Position numbers and translations under genes: made by a program
Origin: Tricholoma matsutake
Lineage: Eukaryota; Basidiomycota; Agaricomycetes; Agaricales; Tricholomataceae
NCBI GenBank assembly: GCA_026075535.2
Contig: AP026545.1
Span: forward strand, 3,410,001 to 3,474,000
Reading direction: 5' to 3'
Length of the DNA: 64,000 nucleotides
Notes under the pieces: model-generated
The model's database searches: none
Told to the model about the DNA's origin: nothing
The model's input: only the letters and a program-made list of their open reading frames with translations
In this document: in pieces, positions 1 to 11,684 of the stretch
Layout: every line of letters starts with the position of its first letter
How positions within the stretch are numbered: position 1 is the first letter of the stretch

Positions 1-809
1 CCGGTGCGGTGGACGGGGAATAGCCGAACTAGACACAACTGGGCTAGATGGGGTCGCACGACGTTGTCTTATGTTCCCTTGATGCAGAAGATCAAGAAAT
101 GCGACTGTTGTGTAGTATACCGCAGTAACATTCGTGGCGAATGTTTCAGCGAAATCTTCAGGCGACCCTGCGTTCCACAAGGCCTTCTGGAAGACTTTAA
201 TGGATGGCGTAGGTGAACCTGTAGGTGACGAGTCAGGAGGAGACGGAGGCTCTTGTACTTCAACTTCCCCCACTGGAGATGGTAAAGGATGAGAGTAAAG
301 GTTCCTAGCAATGCCCGCATTATTGATGAGGAGATCGATATATCCATGGCGAGCCCTGATAGTGTCAACCAGGGTTAGGAGGTCCCCACGATTCGTGACA
401 TCACATTGAAGCGGTATCAGTTGACCAAATTTCTTGAAACCATGACAAGATACAGTTATTGCGCGCAAGTTAAGATCGGCGGGAAGCGCACATTGTTCTC
501 TTGGGCTGCCTTTTTGACTACTTCGAATCTGCGGCCAACAATATAGACCGTTGCTCCATTGTTCTCAAGGGTAGTTGCCATTATCAAGCCGATGCCTGTC
601 AATCGATCTCGCTTAACGACAACTCAACCGGGGCTCAAGAAGCGTGAGTCCGAAGTCTGTTTTTAACACTCACCCGTTCCGCCTCCAGTGATTACAACCA
701 CCAGATCTTCAACATTGAAAAGGCTTGTTGGGCTAAATGAGTTGTCTGTGGAATGGGCGGGATCGGGATCGAAGAGGCCTGTCGGGGAAGCGCCCGAAGG
801 CGAAGCCAT
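1..809 (-). CDS. Short-chain dehydrogenase/reductase, 5' part (cut by window edge)
   Basis: Minus-strand NAD(P)-dependent oxidoreductase of the classical SDR family; its substrate cannot be told. Exons 809-674, 595-492 and 432-1 join in frame (136+104 nt, then 144 open codons to the edge). Exon 1 starts MASPSGASPTGLF and ends at the dinucleotide-binding glycine motif VVITGGGTGIG, completed across intron 1. Exon 2 continues with a typical beta-alpha-beta segment ending VYIVGRRFEVVKKAAQENN. Exon 3 has the CDVTN segment, the NNAGIARN motif, then SPEDFAETFATNVTAVYYTT and a beta-strand with serines (PVVSSSAI) where the catalytic Ser lies. The Y-x3-K motif lies beyond the edge. The Pro/Ser-rich insert after NNAG is longer than in most SDRs. 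It resembles fungal proteins annotated as 3-oxoacyl-ACP-reductase-like (RhlG type), which is a weak functional hint only. Confidence 0.87.
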
Positions 810-2789
810 GTCGGAGACGAAGGGATTTCACAACGGTGATAATCACGAAGCCAGGAAGAAAGTATCACTATAAGAACCTTCAGTCCTTCTACGTTCTGAA
901 GAGAGCTGGGGGCTTCGACGTCTCAAGCATCTAGCACAGGGTAGCTAACTTATAAAAAACGGAACCTAAGGAGAAAGGCACAGCAAACCCTTCGAATAAA
1001 CCCTTCTGGACTGATGGTTGTTCCGCCGGCAGCCAGGTGGTCTAAGAGCTTGGAAATGACATCAAGATCGATCTTTGTCCAAGTTTCCCATCTCTAATTC
1101 CAAAGACTTGATCTTCTCCAAGGGAATGCTAAAGTTAGGGGATTGTTGACAAAAGTTAACAAGATATCCTGGACGCCAGAAGAACTCGAATCATAGAATG
1201 GAGAAGGCAAAAGTGCTGAAGCGATCCAGATCCGTGTCGGGCCGAATTTGACCGGCGACATACAGAGTCTAACAATGTAGTACACTCCACAATACATATA
1301 TATGCCGCTTAGTCACCATCAACTTTGGACAAGGCCGAATTTTTTTTCTTTATCATGCTCAAAATTTTTTGTATCCTGGATGATTGTGGCCTTTTGATAA
1401 TATAGCAAAAAAGCCATTTGTATGAGGCATGTCACATAGGTATGACATGTGAGAATTAGACAATCGAAAGCTCTCATCAAAAGAAGCATTCTGGCTAGAG
1501 GAATAACAAAACCACAGTTTGTTTCTTGGGTTGTACAAAAGCACGTGGTGGTGACTTGACAGCTCTAGTAAGAACATGCCACGCAAACTATTTTAGTCAC
1601 CTAATATTAAGTGAACATGAAGAGGAAATACACCGTAGATATTATATCACCATGTCATGGTGGTAACAATGCTTTGGATGACCCAACCCCCTAACGACGT
1701 AGGAAGCAGGTAGTAAGCACGACCTACAGTATAATGTTCAAGTTATGCTGTTAGCTGCTATTGCGACCGTTACTCGAAATTTCCGTGAACGAACGGAAGC
1801 CTTTACTTATGTGTGTCTAGCTCCACGTGGTCTTGGAGATATCCTATAAGCCTGAGGCACATCCCCGGACCCGTATTCCAATGTCAAGTAATTTCTGAGC
1901 GGCATGGCAAAGATGAACTGATGTTAACTCCGCTGCCAACGGCGTTTCATAATCAATTGTACAACGATGTGGGCGTCGAGGGTGATATCATCTGTTGTCA
2001 AGAGTAAGCGTCGTCAAGTTACCTGTCCCCACTGGCATCGTGTCGCGCGTTTGTTTGGGCCCTGAAGCTTGAAGACCCACATTCGAGGGATTATATTGCC
2101 CGATCTCGACCGAAGCAGCGTATAATCACCATATGGAGTAGATTCGGAGTGTATGCGAAATCCATGGCGGTTAGTCATCATCATTATCGTACTTCGGCAT
2201 CTCGCGCCTTACATAGTATGTAACCCCCCCTTAACTCCCCTTCGTATGCGTTAGAACCGGACTTCTGATAAAAGGGGGAAGTAACCTCTACGTATACTAA
2301 TGCTTACAGACATGTTCATTACCAACGACTCGGATGATAGTGCAATATCGATATCTTCCTAGAGGCAACTTCGGCTTTTGACCTAATCAGTCTTCCTTCC
2401 CCCTGTAGTCATATCTTCCGTTGATTAGGCAGAGGTAACCATGTCGGTCGTCTTTCGTAGATACGTCAACGATCTCAGCTCCAAATCATCCGCTGTAACA
2501 CGTACTAGCTGATCACAAGTAGTTGACTTGTTCAAGATATGTATACATCTGCGCACTATAAATGCGGCGCTGTTCCGCAGCGGTGATACGATCCTACGAT
2601 GCAAGCACGTTTTCGAGTCATAGAAGAATCTCAGTTTTGTATCGGTATCTGCCTCAGTCTTGAGTACGCCGATAAGGGTCTGGTGTCAGCCAAAGAATTG
2701 AAGCATACTGATTCTAATGATGTTACAAAACCCGTGTAAAGCATCTCGGGGGCTGAAAATTGACTCCCAACTTCCGTATCCAGCAGGAA
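810..2789. other. Intergenic, no gene seen
   Basis: About 2 kb between two minus-strand genes. It holds only short open frames without recognisable domains or consistent splice patterns. It must include the promoter of the SDR and the 3' flank of the oxygenase. Nothing else can be supported. Confidence 0.6.
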
Positions 2790-4361
2790 TTACTCCATCG
2801 TCGAGTAAATATATGTAGCTTCCAATCGAGATTTCACATATTCGCCGGCCGTTACCACTTCATATTTCGCGGGAGAATCGGCAGAGACGCAGGTTGATAT
2901 GGGCTTTGAGCCAGCGATCTGTTAAAATGTGTCCATCCAAAGTAAATGGTACGCACTTCCAGTAATACATCGTAATCCGTGCCAAAGAATAATGGAATCG
3001 AGTAGCGCTCTCTTCCTGAGTAGTTAATAGCACGGTGTATTGTCGACTTGAATACGTCATCTCAAAAGCAAGTCACTGCATGCAACTATGAAATGAATGC
3101 AGACGCATACTTGTCCATCGTGCAAACTGATCTCCAATGCTACAGAGATTGATATATATCAGATGCTTGGCAAAGTTTTGTAGTTACAGGACATACTTAA
3201 CAACCAGAGTTCCAGGTATATGCTTAGCTTCTATCCATTTTCCTTCAGTGTTCTGTACCTGTAGTCCTCCAACATCATCTTGCCAGAGAATAGTAAAGCA
3301 CTGGGAAATCGGGGGGAGATGACAGATGGATGTTAGCATAAGCCCATCTTCATCACCTAGGATCAGCTCACCTCATAGCTGGAATATATCTTATAGTCAA
3401 TCACAATATATATGACATAATGTTTACTTACTCCGTGTGTGCACCGATGCCAATCTTCCGAACGTCAGTCGTTGCAGGATCTTGTGGAGGGTAATGGAGG
3501 ATCCGCATGATCGCAGCAGGTCTGGTAGTCTACAAGGAGATATCAGAGACATGGTGTAGCAGCACGGATCAGAAATGGCATGAACTTTGTCATCGAAAAA
3601 CTTCTCCGGAAGATCCAGTGCGAGAGCGAACAAAGTAAAGAGCGTCTGCCCTAACTGGACAGCAGAATGACTGCGATTTCCGACCAGTAATGAGCAGTTC
3701 AAGGGTAATAAGATTTGACCTACTAATACGCCATGATTGCATCTTTGAAGTCGGGCATATCGTTCGGCCATACATTTGGCCCAGACATGGCACCCTGGAT
3801 GATTGGCGTGGTATCGTTGGAAAGAAATTCGGGTTCCCAACCAATGTCGAACCCTTCGTGGACATCACCGAGGCCCTGCGGATTCACATTCTCTTGTAGG
3901 AAATTAGTATAACCCTTGAAGTTGGAATTGTCCTGGATAGCAAGCTGTGAAGAAAAGTATTCAATGAACTGAACAGGTGGAGACGCTCAAACAAACCTCC
4001 ATCTTCTTTGATCTCGGTAAGTTAAAGAATTTCTTTCCAGCTCCTAACGCTGCTCGAATGCGCTCCTCAGGAATTCCATGATTTTTGACTGCGTTAAAGG
4101 TGATGGAAAATGTCTGACACAAATTATAATGAAAATCCTACGGTAGAAAAACCCGACCTAGAGATGGTGATAGATAGATAGTTTAGTAATGGTGATCCAA
4201 TGCTTTAAAGCGAAGACCTTCACATTGTTACAGGCATCCCGGATCAAGCTTGCAAGAGCTCGCCTCTTGTCAGGATCATTGCTAGTAACATTTGTAAAGT
4301 CGCTGGTCAGGAATGTTTCTCAATGCTAGCGATACCGTAACACGAAGAGTAGGGCTGACAT
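2790..4361 (-). CDS. 2-oxoglutarate/Fe(II)-dependent oxygenase (isopenicillin N synthase-like), 12 exons
   Basis: Exons (minus): 4361-4336, 4302-4224, 4157-4142, 4088-3997, 3944-3724, 3670-3586, 3529-3432, 3378-3372, 3300-3197, 3139-3111, 3060-2957, 2903-2790. They sum to 975 nt, coding for 324 aa plus stop. The N-terminal DIOX_N domain shows IRDACNNVGFFYLKNHGIPEE; the middle has NPQGLGDVHEGFDIGWEPE; the C-terminal double-stranded beta-helix has the iron ligands H-T-D (split over three exons), the later His in STIHRAINYSG, and the RYS 2-oxoglutarate-binding arginine/serine. Exon 3 is 16 nt and exon 8 only 7 nt; exon 8 supplies the D-Y-E codons of the HxD motif. The family oxidises small molecules (secondary metabolism, flavone- or IPNS-like reactions) in the cytosol; the substrate is unknown. 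The first exon (M-S-A-L-L) is the least certain part; all catalytic residues are present. Confidence 0.86.
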
Positions 4362-5401
4362 GACCGGTATTGCTTCGAAAGTGCTCTGCTCAGCCTGACA
4401 TCTGAGTCAGCAATGGAATGAAACTCGAAGGACAAATATCGAAAGTGTACATGATGACGGTGAACCAGAACCATAGATATCTGGTGCGAGCCGGATGTGA
4501 ATCCGTTTCTAAAAAGTTCAGCTTGTTGATTGGCAGATAGCGCTAGCACACTACGACAGACTTCAAAGTTCAAGCTTTCAAAATTTACGAGTCAAGCTTC
4601 AGTTGACTGTTGCATAACTGTTGCACGAGTTCAAACGTTTCACAACGGTCATGTGGTCATGAAAGGAACTGTCTCTACGTAAATCCTAGTAGATCGACTG
4701 TCATCTACATCATTGTTGTCTGACTACGGGAGACTATGTAAATCCTAAATCTGAGTACATCGTCACTAATACTACAAGATGGGCTTGCCAGGCTAGGGAG
4801 ACTTCGACTCGGACTTGAACTCACAATACATGCACTCAGGATGGTGGAAAGCCTTTGGAAAGCCGAGCCTATATGACTCGGAGTCTTCTCCGAATCCGGG
4901 AACTATGCAAGACCACAAGCAAGATGCTTGAAGGAGATTTTACCTAATCATCGAATTGCCGGTCTGTGGTCTGTCAGTTCAAGGCTTGTAGTCAGCGCGG
5001 GAATGGATGATTCTGGTTAACTTTGAATCCTTGTAAGTCTTCTCTGCGGTCAAAACTCGAAACTCTCTCATGCTGTATTTTTGTTCCTTCGATTGTAATG
5101 ATCTTTTGACTTACCGTTGGGCGAATAGCGATAATAATATTGCTTCGGGCATGTACCCTGGCCATACAACGCAACTTGCCGTTCTACCTCGGTAACATCT
5201 ACTCCACATCTTTACTGCGAGGAGATGAGTCATCGCGGACCTCAGCTTCAATTTGAACGTCGTTGTATAGTGTGGAAGTATCCGGCTTCACCGCTTAGGC
5301 ACCAGTGACGAGTTGAATGTGCCACATCCTGATGTTCTCATTGGTCTTCGTATTCGGCCAGTGCTAGTGAGCTCCGCGTACGTGACCGACGAGCAAAGAT
5401 G
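4362..5401. other. Intergenic between divergent genes
   Basis: About 1 kb between the divergently transcribed oxygenase (minus) and the small Pro-rich gene (plus). It must hold both promoters. No further gene or repeat is recognised. Confidence 0.6.
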
Positions 5402-5407
5402 TATAAA
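5402..5407 (+). promoter_or_regulatory. TATA box
   Basis: TATAAA lies 62 bp upstream of the ATG at 5470, a suitable spacing for a basidiomycete core promoter of the downstream small protein. It is supported by position and motif only. Confidence 0.45.
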
Positions 5408-5469
5408 ACTACTTGGAGGCGTACGTCCCCTTCCCCGAGTGTTTATAGCTTATACCTTGTAGTCTCCTC

Positions 5470-5997
5470 ATGACGGAATACGACTTCTCCCCCGAGGCAT
5501 ATCAGCGCCACATCGAAAATATGCACCGTGTCGCGAGATGGGTTGACTACACTGAGCAGCACAGAACTCAGTTCACAGACGCTGCCGCTCTCATCACGCC
5601 TCCGGAAGTAGCGAGCTCTCACGGGCTGGAAAACAGCACTCGACTACCTCCGCCTCTAGACCTACAGCATGGCCACGGGATGCATTACTATCTCCCCACT
5701 CCACCTTCGGCTCCGTCTGAGGAGTTTACATACGCCACTACTGCAAGGTGTCCCGGACCGATGCCTACGTCTATGTATCAGCATCAGGTGACCGTCCCGT
5801 CTCCGGGTTACGGCCATGGCACACAGTCTTCTTGGAACGCATTACCTCATGATTACCATCCGCAGAGCCCTATGTTCTCCCATAGATATGGGTCACCACC
5901 ATTCCTGCAATACCCCGTGATGCCACCATATGCCATCGGTTCGTTGGGAAAGTCGAGCATGCGAAAGAAGTCGAGTTCTAGGAGAAGAGGGTCCTAA
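5470..5997 (+). CDS. Small Pro/His/Tyr-rich protein of unknown function
   Basis: Single open frame of 175 codons. The first 35 residues look structured (YDFSPEAYQRHIENMHRVAR then WVDYTEQH), and I have the impression that similar N-termini occur in small agaricomycete proteins of unknown role, but I cannot confirm it here. The rest is low-complexity, rich in Pro, His, Tyr and Ser, with no signal peptide or membrane segment. The C-terminus is strongly basic (MRKKSSSRRRGS), which could be a nuclear localisation signal. A TATA box sits 62 bp upstream. The start is the first ATG after that box. A GT-AG intron-like stretch (6012-6060) follows the stop, possibly a 3' UTR intron or an alternative 3' end. 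No function is assigned. Confidence 0.65.
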   Translation: MTEYDFSPEAYQRHIENMHRVARWVDYTEQHRTQFTDAAALITPPEVASSHGLENSTRLPPPLDLQHGHGMHYYLPTPPSAPSEEFTYATTARCPGPMPTSMYQHQVTVPSPGYGHGTQSSWNALPHDYHPQSPMFSHRYGSPPFLQYPVMPPYAIGSLGKSSMRKKSSSRRRGS

Positions 5998-7502
5998 TTC
6001 GCACCCATTGACGTAAGTTCTTTGAATCTATCCACATGTCTGACGTCTGATATTTGTAGATCTTACTCTCAGAATTTACAAGGGATGGAGATGACGTCGA
6101 TGTGTCAGATAGGATCCCGGTTAGAAATGCAGATGTTATAAGGCTCCAACGTCTACTGTCACAGACTGGATTTCTCATGCCATGTCATCGTTTCAGATGC
6201 GGCTTGAATGCAAAAATACATCGATAGAATATACCACTCCTATACTTAATGCAGGATACGTAATTCCACCGGCATGTTTCCGTAACTTAGGCAGCTTCTC
6301 TTGACGTGACAGCATCTAATTCTAGCTCACAAATATCGCATGGGTTACGTGCACCCAACAAAGCGTCCGCTGGCACATATTAAGCATGCTGTTTGAACTC
6401 CGAAAATACACGAGCGCATCAAGGCATGTTGAGATGTTGGCAGTTTAGATGGCGCCGGGCGGATACATTCAATTGCAAGCGGCAAAATGTGCGTGGAATT
6501 GGCAGTGGCAGATAGGATATTTTCAGATCGTATAGCGGGTGACTTTCCGCAAGCATATATATAATGTTGAGCTGATCCATTATCACAATCGACGTCGCTT
6601 TAGACCCTTGAATAAACCTTAATCTGTTGGTAGGGTGGCAGAATTGATTTTGGCTGAGTTCTGCCGGCATGCCGGTAGAACGGCAATTGCTAGGGTGGCA
6701 AAACTTGGCAGTTCATATTTGAGTAATTTACATACAAAAAAGAGGGTTTTGGACAGAAACTAATGGGACTTTGACTATATCAATCTTCTTCCTTAACATT
6801 TACCTCCAAACCAGTCCCAGATATGGCTAAAACATGCCAAAAATGATGGTTTGAGTCTCCGAGGTGGACTTGAGGTGGACTGTTTTTGGGTAGTTAAGAT
6901 CACATGACCAATACTTTCCTTGAAATTGATCTTTTTTGCAGTTGCTATCTTTCCATACACAATGTCATCTGTACTTAGATACAGCTCATCAGGAACATAG
7001 AAGAATTTAGGCCAAATTATGGCAGGTCAACCTATACTGGGCTAGGTTCTGCCAACAACACTAGCCATAGACCCCTCAATAGAATATTTTCACTGTGAAT
7101 AGTCCAAATCAGGCAGGCTCTCACTGTGACATAATCAGCTACCTCTTCACCCACCAAGTCAGTACTCTCCCTTGGTGCCAGAAAAAAAATTAAAGTTTGA
7201 TATGTACAATATTGCAATTTCAGATTGTTTTTAGCATGCGACTTGGGCTTTGTTTGAACTAGGTAGTTTTTTGATGAAACATGGCTTATGGTTTAATAAA
7301 TGGCAAGGGGCTGGGGGAATGGGAAAATCCGACACTCAGCCTCCCTTCTATATATGGTAATTTTGTCATGTGCATGCATTATTCTGAGAATTAGTAATCA
7401 AAGAATCTTTGATTCAATGCTCCCACATCTTTCCAATTCCTCTCTTGGATATGCCTCAAGATAGCTATCCAAACCTCAAGGTTGTCAGAATGTAGTAGCA
7501 TG
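5998..7502. other. Non-coding, repeat-like region
   Basis: No supported gene. It contains a near-perfect 24-bp palindrome at 6658-6681, flanked by a direct repeat of tagggtggca at 6631 and 6691. The A/T-rich sequence downstream (6700-7500) looks like old transposon-derived DNA, but no family could be named. Confidence 0.5.
6658..6681. repeat. 24-bp palindrome flanked by direct repeats
   Basis: Two 12-nt arms, gttctgccggca and tgccggtagaac, are reverse complements except at one position. The decamer tagggtggca occurs about 60 bp apart on both sides (6631-6640 and 6691-6700). It may be a foldback remnant or a protein-binding site. Confidence 0.5.
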
Positions 7503-7507
7503 CATGC

Positions 7508-7743
7508 TGTAAGCTTGTGCTGTGTGTATGGGCTCCACTAGACTGAGGTGTACGGAAGAAGAGAGAGCAAGAGAGAGAGAGCACAGGAAAGGAACAGGGT
7601 CAAGTGGTGGATTGCAGACAATAGAGCTCTAAGCTATAGAGGGTGGTGGTGGTGGTAGTAAGAAGTAAGTGTCCATAAGGATGGGAGTTGAGGATATGTC
7701 CGAGACTACTGATAAATAACAATAAATATGTGCCATCCTTACA
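7508..7743 (-). repeat. 3' LTR of the minus-strand Gypsy element
   Basis: 236 bp, TG...CA ends. Compared with its partner at 13392-13556 it has about 71 extra bp in the middle, including a (ggt)n microsatellite (about 7646-7660). Either this copy gained an insert or the other lost it. The rest aligns closely. Confidence 0.9.
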
Positions 7744-7901
7744 CCCTTCCCTGAAAAATTCGACCCAGCCACCAAGAAATAAAAAAAATCCAGCATGTCA
7801 GTGAGGAAGGGTACCATAAAAAAGGGCACAAACATGGGTGCATTAAAAACCCCAGTGGGGAAAAGCTGCCAAAAGCTGCCAGCAAGTGAAAGAGGAAGGC
7901 A

Positions 7902-9223
7902 CTAATTACTAGCAACAAGTTCCTTTTGAGCCAACCAGATGTCCAAAGCTGCACAGTCTTCAAGCTCACAACTGGGCAGCCAGCGATCGTCTTCAGGGCC
8001 ATAACCCTGCCACCATACAAAGTATTGCATGACATGTCTGTGTTTTTGTTCCTCCAAGATGTGATCAATGAAGAATTCCTGTTCTGAATCAACAATGATG
8101 GGCGGGGGGCATTCAAGTTCACATGATGGAAAATGTATAGCATCATTTTCCATGAAAGGTAAAACCTGCGATGTGTGAAAAGTGGGAAAAGTACGATGGT
8201 TGTTAGGGAGGTCGAGCATGACAGTGGAGATCTTGGGAGCAGTGTTGGTGACAATGTAAGGGCCATTGTAATGTGGCATGAATTTTGCAATGCATTTTTC
8301 ATCTTCAGCCTTGTACTCGCATCTATGGTGGAGAGTGGATAACACAACCCAGCTACCTTTTTCAAAAGGAAAATTGTCAGTGCAATGCTCATTCACTACA
8401 AGGGACTGCAAAAGCTTAGCCCAAAGCATATTGTCCTGTGCCTCCTTCACATCCAGCGATAGTTGCTGGACCACATCAGAAGCACGGATGTCTTCGAGTG
8501 CGCCGTCCTTGCTAGCAATGAGCAGTGGAATCACATGCAGACTTTGACCCATTCATAATTGGAAAGGTGAAAACCTGTGGAAGCATTAACTGTATTCATC
8601 ATATTGAAATGTACACATGGCAATGTGTGATGCCAGCCAGTTTGGTTGCATTCAACGTGGTACCAGAGACACTGATTGATTGTTTTATTCGATCACTCAC
8701 TTGCGCCATCAGACTGGGGGTGATAACCCATCGACATCTTCAACTTGACACCAGTGAGCCAGTGAAGAGCTTGCCAGAATTTCAAAAGGAACAGTTTATT
8801 GCGGCCTGAGATGATCTCAAGGGGCAGTCCATTTTTGCAATACCATTCATCAAAAAATAGCACAGTGAGGTCTTCTGCAGTGATGTCAGTGCAAGTGGGA
8901 ATGATACAAATATTGCTATTGAGTCAATCAGTAAGCGAGACAATGCAATTACAACCATCATCCTCAGGCAACGGCCCAATAAAATCTATAGCCACAGAGT
9001 CACCCCATTGGTCTGAAATAGGTAGTGGGTGCAGTGGTCCAATTGGTTTTGACGTTGTTGCTTTGTTTTGTTGACATGCTGCACATGCAGGAACATATGC
9101 CAGCTCAAGATCCCGTCGCATGTTTGGCCAGTAGAATGATTCGCGGAGAGAGCCATATGATTTTATGAAGCCAAAATGTCCTAGTACGTCATGAGCAAGG
9201 TGGAACAACATTTCACGAACCAT
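7902..9223 (-). pseudogene. Integrase and chromodomain of minus-strand Gypsy element
   Basis: Zinc-binding H-H-C-C segment at 9223-9050 (HLAHDVLGHFGFIKSYG, then CAACQQNK) is followed by IDFIGPLPEDDG, carrying the first catalytic Asp of the DDE core. The next parts (FFDEWYCKNGLPLEI and onward) lie in other frames, and the second Asp region reads SGRNKLF instead of the usual S-D-R-D. A TGA replaces Arg in the GASE-x-SNKTINQ motif. The last piece (8552-7902) is intact, with a C-terminal chromodomain (FFIDHILEEQKHRHVMQYFV, then WWQGYGPEDDRW). Chromodomains in this class bind modified histones and steer integration to heterochromatin. Confidence 0.88.
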
Positions 9224-9271
9224 GTTAATCTGCAGAATAATAAGTCATTGGCCAGCATAGAGCAGGCCATC

Positions 9272-11312
9272 TCAGTCTTCAATACCATGGGGCAATATCT
9301 TTGCCTCTTTGATGCGCTTGCACCAAGGGTCACCCTTGTACCCAGTTCGGATGGAATCCAGGAGTTCTAAATCAGCACCAATAGAGAAGGTGGCTGCAAC
9401 AGTGGTTGTTGCAGCTAGGGTCTTGGGTTTGGTGAGGACTTTTGTGCACACAAAAGCATCATTTTCACTACTGTAGATCACTGTGATGGGGTCGGAGCTG
9501 TCAGGTGGATAAGGTACACCAGTGATGTCCTCAGCATCAAAGGAAGTGTGAGAGAGTGCATCTGCCACAGTGTTGTCTTTCCCTTTCACATAAACAATCT
9601 TGCAATCATACTGGGACATGAATTCCATCCAACGTGCCTGCCGATGGCTAAGGTCATGTTGTATGTCAAAGTTTTTGAGTGTCTTATGGTCTGTGTAAAT
9701 GACAAAGGGCACACCAATCAAGTCAGACCACCACTTCTGTAGGGAGCAAATGATTGTGAGCATTTCCTTTTCATGTACAGGATAATTTAGTTCCGTACCT
9801 TTAAATGTCATTGAGTCAAAAGTGACAGGGTGAGCAGTCTCCCAACTTTTGCCAAAAGACAAGATGGCCCCTGACTGATAATCACTCGCATTGGTAGTGA
9901 CAAAAATCTTGTAATTGGGCATGAGGTCATGATCAATGGTTGTGAGGCACTCATGCCCAATGACTGCTTTCTTGATTGCCTCAAAGGCAGCTTGATGACA
10001 GTCAGTCCATGGTGGAAAGCTCTTGTTACACTCCTTGGTTGTGAGTTCTGTCAAAACTCAAGTATGCTCAGTGATGTGAGGAAGGAAATGGAGCAATATA
10101 GCAGACAAGGCCACAGAAGTGACATACATCCTTTGCATTCTGAGGTCAGGGCCAGTTAACCATATGGTCTGTCTTCTTGGTGTCTACTTTGATACCCCAA
10201 GCGGAGATGCGATGGCTGAGAAAATCGATTTCTGTCTGGAAGAGGTGGGTTTTATGAGGGTTGCAGTAAAGTTGCGCATCTCGCAACGCTGCAAGGATGG
10301 TTTCCACATTTCTACAATGCTCCTCAAGGGTGTTGGACCAAATCACAATGTTGTCCAGGTAAATGTGGCAGATCTTTCCGATCCATGGTCAGAGGGTGGC
10401 AGTTACTCGCTGCTGGTGGATCACAGGTGCATTCTTCAAACCCATAGGCATAACCATCCATTCAAAGAGGCCAAATGGTGTGGAAACAGCAGTCAGTGGG
10501 ATATCGGCAGGGTGCATTCACCTTTGGAAGAAGCTATTGGTCATGTCGATCATCACCCATATCTGACCCTTTGCACAGTCATTTAAAATATCATCAATAC
10601 GAGGTAGGGGGTGAGAGTCCACAAAAGTGTTCTTGTTGAGCTGTCAATAGTCATTAACCCATTGCAGCAGCATGGAAGGGTCAGATTTGGGGATAATAAA
10701 TGCTGGTGATGCATGAGGGGAAGAAGATGGCTGAATGTGCCCAGCATCCAAGTGTTCTCAGATGAGGGTTTGCCACGTGTCCCGGAACTTCCATGGGCAA
10801 GCATAAGTGTGAGTCTTTATGGTGTGTTCAGCATTCCTAAGTTTAATGTGTGCCATCATGTTGCTGGGGAGTTTTTCAACATGTGGCAAGAGTTCAAAAA
10901 CATCCTTAAATTTAGTGAGGATGTCATTCTTGAGGACCTTGATCTTCTCCTGGCAAGCAAGGACCTCTATATGGTTTTTGACCATTGTAGTAACATTCAG
11001 CAGTCTCACCTCTTCAGGAACATATTTGCCATTTGCCAAACATTCTTGACAGACACCAATAAGTTCAAGGAACATGACTAACTTTTCTTTCATGATCAGA
11101 CATCTAGCATTCTTTTCATCAATCAGTTTTTTGTTTAATTTATGAGGGGGAGGGTTCAAAAGGTCAAAATGTGATTGTTTATCAATGGCAGTGCGAGCAG
11201 CAAAATCTACAATAATGCAGTTGGCAGAGAGGAATGGAAGGCCAAGAAGGAGAGGGACACAAAGGTTTGGCATGACAATAGCTTGAATGGTACTGTTAGG
11301 AAACAGCCCCAT
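9272..11312 (-). pseudogene. Reverse transcriptase and RNase H of minus-strand Gypsy element
   Basis: The stretch 11312-10758 covers the end of the protease (LLLGLPFLSANCIIVDFAAR) and the linker into RT. RT continues in pieces: PHASPAFIIPKSDPS, VNDY-stop-[26 protein letters not shown], then HIYLDNIVIWS. The catalytic box is YLDN rather than YxDD. RNase H (10054-9272) has IFVTTNASDYQSGAIL, where the first catalytic Asp of T-D-A-S is Asn, followed by YPVHEKEML and YTDHKTLKNF. Stops at 10650 (TGA) and 10530 (TGA) fall on expected Arg codons. An active product is unlikely. Confidence 0.9.
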
Positions 11313-11684
11313 TACTTAATAAAATTTCATTTTATTTTATTATGTCAAATTATGCTACATTATGCTACACTTTGGTAGCATGAGAATTTTATTTTGCACA
11401 CATCAATATGTATGTGCATGTATGAGGACGTCGGTAACAACAATGTACAATATATGTAACATAGTATATTAACCTTAAATATACACCTAGGGGACCCCAG
11501 TTGTGTTCTCTTAGGTATTCCACCTACACTTGTGGTGTGAAACACCTTTCTCAACCAACTTATCTATTAATAACCCCTTGCATCAAAACCATCAATTTCC
11601 CCATCATGCGCATGCATCCCACTCCCTTCTTGTAGAGAGAACCCGCATGGTCTTAGCTAGCAGATAGTGGGTGTCACCCTAACA
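11294..11684 (+). mobile_element. Solo LTR nested in the Gypsy protease gene
   Basis: 391 bp beginning TGTTAGG and ending CCTAACA, homologous to the LTRs at 13584-13984 and 19401-19801 but more diverged. It is flanked by the 5-bp duplication ggtac (11289-11293 and 11685-11689). It interrupts the protease domain of the minus-strand element between a Ser-Cys-Thr and an Ile-Gln-Ala codon run; without the LTR and one ggtac the frame is continuous. It is the product of LTR-LTR recombination after an insertion. Orientation is given relative to the plus-strand element. Confidence 0.95.

Noticed and set aside
1813..2007. Plus-strand frame with LRHIPGP, similar to the proline-rich hinge of cytochrome P450s
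   Set aside because: Only seven residues match, and no I-helix, ExxR or heme-binding Cys motif lies in any frame downstream, so it is probably chance.
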